A DNA stretch of 64,000 bases from Pseudomonas putida (GTDB taxonomy: Bacteria > Pseudomonadota > Gammaproteobacteria > Pseudomonadales > Pseudomonadaceae), in assembly GCF_025905425.1 (NCBI RefSeq), contig NZ_CP109603.1:3984501-4048500 (forward strand), in the 5' to 3' direction. The position numbers and the translations under genes were made by a program. Positions within the stretch are counted from its first letter, which is position 1. Each line of letters starts with the position of its first letter. Below are positions 58,844 to 64,000 of this stretch, one piece after another. The notes under the pieces were generated by a model, which worked only from the letters and a program-made list of their open reading frames with translations, did not search any database and was not told where the DNA came from.

Positions 58844-60040
58844 ATGAACCATGCCCTGACCCAGCTTCAGCCCTACCCGTTCGAGAAACTCCGTGCCCTG
58901 CTGGGCAGCGTAAAGCCTGCGGCGGACAAACGCGCCATCGCCCTGTCGATCGGTGAGCCGAAGCACGCCTCGCCGGCGTTCGTCGCCCAGGCCATGACCG
59001 ACAACCTCGACAAGCTGGCGGTGTACCCCAGCACCATCGGCCTGCCAGCCTTGCGCCAGGCCATCGGCCAGTGGTGCGAGCGCCGTTTCGGCGTGCCAAC
59101 CGGCTGGCTGGATGCCGACCGCCACATCCTGCCGGTCAACGGTACCCGTGAAGCGCTGTTCGCCTTCACCCAGGCCGTGGTCAACCGCGCCGATAACGGC
59201 CTGGTGGTCAGCCCCAACCCCTTCTACCAGATCTACGAAGGTGCGGCCCTGCTCGCAGGTGCCACCCCGCATTACCTGCCGTGCCTGGAAAACAACGGCT
59301 TCAACCCGGATTTCGATGCGGTACCCGCTGACGTCTGGAAGCGCTGCCAGATCCTGTTCCTGTGCTCGCCGGGCAACCCCACCGGCGCGCTGGTGCCGAT
59401 GGACACCCTGAAGAAACTGATCGCCCTGGCCGACGAGCACGATTTCGTGATTGCCGCCGACGAGTGCTACAGCGAGCTGTACTTCGACGAAGACGCGCCA
59501 CCACCGGGCCTGCTTAGCGCCTGCGCCGAGCTTGGCCGCAGCGACTTCAAACGTTGCGTGGTGTTCCACAGCCTGTCCAAGCGCTCCAACCTGCCGGGCC
59601 TGCGTTCGGGCTTTGTCGCGGGTGATGCCGAAATCATCAAACCCTTCCTGCTGTACCGCACCTACCACGGCTGCGCCATGCCGGTGCAGACCCAGTTGGC
59701 CAGCATCGCCGCCTGGCAGGACGAAGCGCACGTGCGCGAAAACCGTGACCAGTACCGCGCCAAGTACGATGCCGTGCTGGATATCCTGCAGCCGGTGATG
59801 GATGTGCAACGCCCGGATGGCAGCTTTTACCTGTGGGCCAAGGTGCCGGGCTGCGATGCCGAGTTCACCCGTGACCTGTTCGAAGCCCAGCATGTGACCG
59901 TAGTGCCGGGGTCGTACCTGTCGCGTGAAGTGGATGGCGTGAACCCAGGCGCTGGCCGCGTGCGCATGGCGTTGGTTGCGCCGCTGGCCGAGTGCATCGA
60001 GGCGGCCGAGCGGATTCGCGCGTTTCTGCAAAACCGCTGA
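58844..60040 (+). CDS. dapC: Succinyldiaminopimelate transaminase DapC
   Basis: A 398-residue class I/II aminotransferase using pyridoxal phosphate, in the succinyl branch of lysine and diaminopimelate synthesis. The cofactor lysine is in FHSLSKRSNLPGLRSGF near residue 238, with CSPGNPTGALVPMD near residue 173 and the final arginine in GRVRMALVAPLAECIEA. It lies 30 bases after glnD, a typical glnD-dapC pair in proteobacteria; dapD, the previous enzyme of the pathway, is 2.4 kb downstream. Confidence 0.95.
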   Translation: MNHALTQLQPYPFEKLRALLGSVKPAADKRAIALSIGEPKHASPAFVAQAMTDNLDKLAVYPSTIGLPALRQAIGQWCERRFGVPTGWLDADRHILPVNGTREALFAFTQAVVNRADNGLVVSPNPFYQIYEGAALLAGATPHYLPCLENNGFNPDFDAVPADVWKRCQILFLCSPGNPTGALVPMDTLKKLIALADEHDFVIAADECYSELYFDEDAPPPGLLSACAELGRSDFKRCVVFHSLSKRSNLPGLRSGFVAGDAEIIKPFLLYRTYHGCAMPVQTQLASIAAWQDEAHVRENRDQYRAKYDAVLDILQPVMDVQRPDGSFYLWAKVPGCDAEFTRDLFEAQHVTVVPGSYLSREVDGVNPGAGRVRMALVAPLAECIEAAERIRAFLQNR

Positions 60041-60049
60041 TAGCGCCGC

Positions 60050-60068
60050 GGGGCCGCTTGGCGGCCCC
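60050..60068. terminator. Stem-loop between dapC and the antiporter gene
   Basis: Stem GGGGCCGC/GCGGCCCC with loop TTG between two convergent genes only 35 bases apart. No clear U-run in either direction. Confidence 0.55.
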
Positions 60069-60075
60069 TCGCGTT

Positions 60076-61722
60076 CTAGCGGACCGCGCCCAGGTTCGCC
60101 TCGCTCATGTCCAGTTCCCCCAGCACCTGACGCACCACTTCATCGCCCACCAGGTGCTGGCGATGCAGGTTATACAGCTCCAGCCGCTGCGCCCGCAGCG
60201 CGCGCAAGCGCAAACGCCGCTCAAGCAAATCCATCTGCTCGGCCAATGCCCTTGCCTCCGCTGTATCGTTGTAACTGTCCAACTCGTCCCGGTATTCAGC
60301 CATCAAGCGTGCCTTTAGCTCGGTCGCCAAGGTCGCCTGCGCGGCATCCTGGGGTGCATTGGCATCGATCACTTCTTCAGCTTCCAAAGCATGAATCGCG
60401 GCCTCCGCCGTACGCCGCCAGGCTTCCTGTACCTCCTGATGCAGTCGCTCGTCCGGGCTCTTGGTAATCCCGCGAAGCAAGATAGGCAGGGCGATACAAG
60501 CACTGATCAGCGACAACAGGATCACACCGGCTGCAATGAAAATCAGCAAGTCGCGTTCGGGAAACGCCTTGCCGGCCCCCATCAACAGTGGCACCGACAT
60601 CACACCGGCCAACGTAACCGCACCTCGCACGCCGCCGAGGGTCAGTAGCCAGCAGGAACGCGCCGTGGGCATCAGCACCAGCGCAGGCTTGCCTCGCCAA
60701 CGGCGCACCACACCAATTGCCCGCCAGATGCTCTGCACCCAGATGAAGCGCAGCAGGATCAACGCCGCGAAGATCGCCAGCACATCCAGGCAACGCCAGG
60801 CCAACGTCGGCCACACAGTGGCTTCGTGGCTCACGACAGCCTTGATGATGTCCGGCAACTGCAGGCCGAGCAGCAGGAAAATCAGGCCATTGAAGGCAAA
60901 CTCCAGCAACGACCACACACTGCGGTTGAGCAAGCGGGTACTGGTCTGGCGCGGCAGCAGGTCGAGCCAGCTCTGCATCATGCCGGCAGCCACCGCCGAA
61001 AGGATGCCAGACACCCCCAGGCGCTCGGCCAGCACGTAGGCGGCAAAGGGCAGCAACAGCATGAAGACCACGTGCGTGGCGGGGTCGTCCCAACCTCGGG
61101 CGATCATCCAGGCGCGCAGACGGCCAATCAGCCAGCTCAGCGCCACGCCAACCGCCAGGCCGCCCAGGGCCACCAGGACGAAACTGAAGCTGGCATCAGC
61201 CAACGAGAACACACCGGTGATCGCCGCTGCCAGGGCAAACTTGAACGTCACCAGGCCCGAGGCGTCGTTCATCAGCGCTTCGCCCTGCAGCATGTGCATC
61301 AGCGGCGTGGGCAAACGGTCCTGGGTGATGGCCGACACCGCAACGGCGTCGGTAGGCGACAGCACCGCCGCCAGGGCGAAGGCCACCGGCAGCGGGATGC
61401 TTGGCAGCAGCCAGTGAATGAAGTATCCGGCGCCGACCACGGTAAACAGCACCAGCCCCACCGCCAGCGCGACCACCGGCCCGCGAATGCGCCACAATTC
61501 GCGCTTGGGAATACGCCAGCCATCGGCGAACAGCAGCGGTGGCAGGAACAGGAAGAGGAACAGCTCCGGGTCCAGGGCCACGTGCAGCCCCAGGGTCGGC
61601 CAGGCCAACAGCGCACCGGCGGCGATCTGCACCAGTGGCAGGGGCAGCGGGATCATCCGCCCGACCAGCTTCGACACGCTGACCAGCGTGAGCAGAATGA
61701 GGACGGTATAGGCTGACTGCAT
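60076..61722 (-). CDS. CPA1-family Na+/H+ antiporter
   Basis: A 548-residue membrane protein with about 12 helices and a long cytoplasmic tail. The core motifs of CPA1 exchangers are present: LSPTDAVAVSAITQDRLP near residue 120 with the ion-binding Asp, GEALMNDASGLVTFKFALA near residue 148, and GGVRGAVTLAGVMSVPLL near residue 365. The tail (from about residue 420) is helical and charged. The ATG at 61722 (MQSAYTVLILLTLVSV) starts at the first helix; an upstream in-frame start adds 18 residues. Cation choice (Na+ or K+) cannot be read from sequence. Confidence 0.9.
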   Translation of the reverse strand: MQSAYTVLILLTLVSVSKLVGRMIPLPLPLVQIAAGALLAWPTLGLHVALDPELFLFLFLPPLLFADGWRIPKRELWRIRGPVVALAVGLVLFTVVGAGYFIHWLLPSIPLPVAFALAAVLSPTDAVAVSAITQDRLPTPLMHMLQGEALMNDASGLVTFKFALAAAITGVFSLADASFSFVLVALGGLAVGVALSWLIGRLRAWMIARGWDDPATHVVFMLLLPFAAYVLAERLGVSGILSAVAAGMMQSWLDLLPRQTSTRLLNRSVWSLLEFAFNGLIFLLLGLQLPDIIKAVVSHEATVWPTLAWRCLDVLAIFAALILLRFIWVQSIWRAIGVVRRWRGKPALVLMPTARSCWLLTLGGVRGAVTLAGVMSVPLLMGAGKAFPERDLLIFIAAGVILLSLISACIALPILLRGITKSPDERLHQEVQEAWRRTAEAAIHALEAEEVIDANAPQDAAQATLATELKARLMAEYRDELDSYNDTAEARALAEQMDLLERRLRLRALRAQRLELYNLHRQHLVGDEVVRQVLGELDMSEANLGAVR

Positions 61723-62075
61723 CCGTGAAAGCTTCCTTTGTGAATCAATAACCATAGCGAGGCGAAACATCGCCATTGAAACAATATGTTAGCGGCGTAT
61801 GGCAACGTAGGGCCGCTGCACGATAGTCGCAGGCCCGGCGTGAATATGTAACACAATGATGCATGTGTTTCAGTGACGGGGAGCATGGCTGAAGCGCTCC
61901 GGCGCCTATGAGATCGAGCGCCGCCCGCGCGGCGCTCGATCTCATAGGCGCTACACCTCCCAAGCCCTACCCATTCGCCCACACCCCGTGGCGCTCACCG
62001 AATCGTTCCCGCATAATCCCGCGACTGACCTTCGAAAAATGGAGAAATTGGGGAACCTTTGCCCCAATGTGCACA
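61723..62075. other. Divergent intergenic region with a large palindrome
   Basis: A 353-base gap between the antiporter and the YffB-like gene, which point away from each other. It contains the perfect palindrome listed separately and otherwise no gene, RNA or promoter I can name with confidence. Confidence 0.7.
61902..61951. repeat. Perfect 23-bp inverted repeat
   Basis: Arms 61902-61924 and 61929-61951 are exact complements, separated by CCGC. The arm reads GCGCCTATGAGATCGAGC and continues CGCCGC, unlike the REP core found elsewhere in this window. It lies upstream of both neighbours, so it is not a 3' terminator of either. Possible origins are a second family of dispersed palindrome or a trace of an insertion. 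Confidence 0.9.
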
Positions 62076-62423
62076 ATGACTTACACGCTCTACGGCATCA
62101 AAGCCTGTGACACCATGAAAAAGGCGCGCACCTGGCTAGAAGACAAAGCCATCGGCTACGAATTCCACGACTACAAGACCCAGGGCATCGACCGTGACAG
62201 CCTGAACCGCTGGTGCGACGAGCACGGCTGGGAAGTCATCCTCAACCGTGCCGGTACCACCTTTCGCAAGCTCGACGATGCCAGCAAGGCCGATATCGAC
62301 CAGGCCAAGGCTGTCGAGTTGATGCTTGCCCAGCCCTCGATGATCAAGCGCCCGGTACTCGACCTGGGCGAGCGCACCCTGGTTGGTTTCAAACCTGAAT
62401 TGTATGCCGCAGCACTGGCCTGA
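62076..62423 (+). CDS. yffB: ArsC-family protein, YffB/Spx-like
   Basis: A 115-residue thioredoxin-fold protein. The single active-site cysteine is in LYGIKACDTMKKARTWL near residue 10, with KRPVLDLGERTLVGFKPELY at the C-terminal end. This is the YffB pattern, related to ArsC and Spx but lacking the CSKSR loop of the arsC-like gene at 2923. Function is not established; arsenate reduction is unlikely. The ATG at 62076 is chosen, with another in frame at 62067. It is 41 bases before dapD on the same strand. Confidence 0.85.
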   Translation: MTYTLYGIKACDTMKKARTWLEDKAIGYEFHDYKTQGIDRDSLNRWCDEHGWEVILNRAGTTFRKLDDASKADIDQAKAVELMLAQPSMIKRPVLDLGERTLVGFKPELYAAALA

Positions 62424-62464
62424 GCCCGTCTGCGCCTCCACCCTATTTCGCACGAGGTAATCAC

Positions 62465-63499
62465 ATGTCCAATACCCTGTTCAGCCTGGCCTTCGGTGTC
62501 GGCTCCCAGAACCGCCAGGGCACCTGGCTTGAAGTCTTCTACGCACAACCGCTGGTCAACCCGAGCGCCGAACTGATCGCGGCCGTTGCCCCGATCCTCG
62601 GCTACGAAGGCGGCAACCAGGCCATTGCGTTCAGCAACGCTCAAGCGGCGCAACTGGCCGAAGCCGTGAAAGGCATCGATGCCGCCCAGGCTGCCCTGCT
62701 GACCCGCCTGGCCGAAAGCCACAAGCCGCTGGTCGCCACCCTGCTGGCCGAAGACGCGGCCCTGACCTCGACCCCAGAGGCCTACCTCAAGCTGCACCTG
62801 CTGTCGCACCGCCTGGTCAAGCCGCACGGTGTGAGCCTGGCCGGTATCTTCCCACTGCTGCCAAACGTTGCCTGGACCAACCAGGGCGCCGTCGACCTGG
62901 CCGAGCTGGCCGAGCTGCAACTGGAAGCGCGCCTGAAAGGCGAGCTGCTGGAAGTGTTCTCGGTGGACAAGTTCCCGAAGATGACCGACTACGTGGTCCC
63001 GGCTGGCGTGCGTATCGCCGACACCGCCCGTGTGCGCCTGGGCGCCTATATCGGCGAAGGCACCACCATCATGCACGAGGGCTTCGTCAACTTTAACGCC
63101 GGCACCGAAGGCCCAGGCATGATCGAAGGCCGTGTCTCGGCGGGCGTGTTCGTCGGCAAGGGTTCGGACCTGGGCGGCGGCTGCTCGACCATGGGCACCC
63201 TTTCCGGTGGCGGCAACATCGTCATCAAGGTCGGCGAAGGCTGCCTGATCGGCGCCAACGCCGGTATCGGCATCCCGCTGGGCGACCGCAACACCGTCGA
63301 AGCCGGCCTGTACATCACTGCTGGCACCAAGGTGAACCTGCTCGACGAAAACAACGAGCTGGTTAAAGTGGTCAAGGCCCGCGACCTGGCCGGCCAGACC
63401 GACCTGCTGTTCCGTCGCAACTCGCTGAACGGCGCGGTGGAATGCAAGACCCACAAGTCGGCCATCGAGCTGAACGAGGCGTTGCACGCCCACAACTGA
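62465..63499 (+). CDS. dapD: 2,3,4,5-tetrahydropyridine-2,6-dicarboxylate N-succinyltransferase
   Basis: A 344-residue trimeric left-handed beta-helix acyltransferase that succinylates tetrahydrodipicolinate, one step before DapC. Hexapeptide repeats are clear from about residue 190 (VRLGAYIGEGTTIMHEGFVN, then GVFVGKGSDLGGGCS and on). Pseudomonas DapD is this long form, about 70 residues longer at the N terminus than the E. coli enzyme. A good ribosome site (ACGAGGTAA) precedes the ATG. A strong terminator follows. Confidence 0.96.
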   Translation: MSNTLFSLAFGVGSQNRQGTWLEVFYAQPLVNPSAELIAAVAPILGYEGGNQAIAFSNAQAAQLAEAVKGIDAAQAALLTRLAESHKPLVATLLAEDAALTSTPEAYLKLHLLSHRLVKPHGVSLAGIFPLLPNVAWTNQGAVDLAELAELQLEARLKGELLEVFSVDKFPKMTDYVVPAGVRIADTARVRLGAYIGEGTTIMHEGFVNFNAGTEGPGMIEGRVSAGVFVGKGSDLGGGCSTMGTLSGGGNIVIKVGEGCLIGANAGIGIPLGDRNTVEAGLYITAGTKVNLLDENNELVKVVKARDLAGQTDLLFRRNSLNGAVECKTHKSAIELNEALHAHN

Positions 63500-63527
63500 G
63501 AACTCCCCACGGGTTCGAAGTGTTAAG

Positions 63528-63563
63528 ATCGGGTCTGGCGCACTCACGCCAGACCCGATTTTC
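63528..63563 (+). terminator. Intrinsic terminator of dapD
   Basis: A 13-bp perfect stem ATCGGGTCTGGCG/CGCCAGACCCGAT with loop CACTCA, followed by TTTTC, about 30 bases after the dapD stop. Confidence 0.88.
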
Positions 63564-63581
63564 ATTCCAGGCCCCGTGATC

Positions 63582-64000
63582 ATGTTCCAGCCCTCCCCCT
63601 GGCGTGCCGACTTCCCCGCCATCGCCGCCCTGCAACGGCAGCACCAGACCTACCTGGACAGCGCCGCCACCACCCAGAAGCCCCAGGCCCTGCTCGATGC
63701 CTTGAGCCACTACTACGGCCACGGCGCCGCCAACGTACACCGTGCCCAGCACCTGCCCGGCGCGCTGGCAACCCAGGCGTTCGAAACCAGCCGTGACAAG
63801 GTTGCCGCCTGGCTCAATGCCGCCGAATCGCGGCAGATCATCTTCACCCACGGCGCCACCTCGGCGCTGAACCTGCTGGCCTATGGCCTTGAACACCGTT
63901 TCGAAGCAGGCGAAGAAATTGCCGTCAGCGCCCTGGAGCACCACGCCAACCTACTGCCCTGGCAGCAACTGGCGCAGCGGCGCAACATGCGTCTGGTCGT
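63582..64000 (+). CDS. csdA: Cysteine desulfurase (CsdA/SufS type), N-terminal part, partial
   Basis: The first 139 codons of a gene that runs off the right edge. The protein starts MFQPSPWRADFPAIAALQ and shows the class V aminotransferase blocks LDSAATTQKPQALLDALSHY, ANVHRAQHLPG, the phosphate-binding FTHGATSALNLLAYGL near residue 90, and the cofactor-stacking His in ALEHHANLLPWQQLA near residue 120. These are typical of group II desulfurases (SufS/CsdA), which take sulfur from cysteine for clusters and cofactors. The catalytic Lys and Cys are beyond the window, so CsdA versus SufS rests on context only. Confidence 0.87.
   Translation, partial: MFQPSPWRADFPAIAALQRQHQTYLDSAATTQKPQALLDALSHYYGHGAANVHRAQHLPGALATQAFETSRDKVAAWLNAAESRQIIFTHGATSALNLLAYGLEHRFEAGEEIAVSALEHHANLLPWQQLAQRRNMRLV

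Noticed and set aside
61745..61963. Two open frames with the same N-terminal peptide on opposite strands around 61,900
   Set aside because: The identical peptide is simply the perfect palindrome read from both strands; not a duplicated gene.
62171..63622. A 483-codon minus-strand open frame across dapD and yffB
   Set aside because: It runs through two well-supported genes and a terminator on the other strand, with no family resemblance.

Overview
The window reads as a contiguous piece of chromosome from a Pseudomonas species, most likely of the P. putida group. The evidence is gene content and order (gacS-ldhA, fpr/finR, recX-recA-pncC, mutS-fdxA-rsmZ-rpoS-nlpD-pcm-surE-truD-ispF, the bamA/lpx/dnaE block, rpsB-tsf, map-glnD-dapC-dapD), high GC with dense antisense open frames, and five copies of the paired REP palindrome (core GCGGGCTTGCCCGCG flanked by CTGTGGGAGC) typical of P. 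putida. Species assignment is inference. No tRNA, rRNA, CRISPR array or intact insertion sequence was seen.

Layout. 1-7,450: end of the sensor kinase gacS, ldhA, a zinc-ribbon protein, a META-domain lipoprotein, a TlpA-like thioredoxin, an arsC-like/wrbA-like/DUF2069 operon, a divergent Tag-fold glycosylase homologue, ttcA, a Yip1-family membrane protein and a SprT-like protein. 7,460-15,790: fpr with its divergent regulator finR, dgkA, an erdR-like response regulator, a DTW-domain tRNA modification enzyme, a PA3611-family exported protein, a small ribbon-helix-helix-like protein, a LOG-family protein, then recX, recA (LexA box upstream) and pncC. 15,790-17,000: a small accessory-looking interval with a family 25 glycosyltransferase between pncC and mutS. 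17,001-25,661: mutS, fdxA, the sRNA RsmZ with its GacA upstream site, and the minus-strand run rpoS to ispF. 25,727-28,706: the glutathione-dependent formaldehyde pair and a LysR regulator, lying between ispF and ispD. 28,838-33,913: ispD, ftsB, eno, kdsA, pyrG. 34,183-55,000: a long, almost entirely minus-strand housekeeping block (tilS, accA, dnaE, rnhB, lpxB, lpxA, fabZ, lpxD, skp, bamA, rseP, dxr, cdsA, uppS, frr, pyrH, tsf, rpsB). 55,291-64,000: map, glnD, dapC, a CPA1 antiporter, a YffB-like ArsC-family protein, dapD and the start of a cysteine desulfurase.

How the genes connect. GacS (left end) works through GacA to drive RsmZ, which is encoded here beside rpoS, so both ends of that regulatory chain are in the window. 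lpxD-fabZ-lpxA-lpxB, kdsA, skp, bamA, rseP, cdsA and uppS together build and monitor the outer envelope. dxr, ispD and ispF are three steps of the MEP isoprenoid pathway whose product feeds UppS. dapC and dapD belong to the succinyl branch of lysine/diaminopimelate synthesis. Most of the window is conserved core genome. The most unusual features are the Tag-like protein that has lost key pocket residues, the glycosyltransferase at the pncC-mutS junction, and a perfect 23-bp palindrome in the divergent interval before the YffB-like gene.
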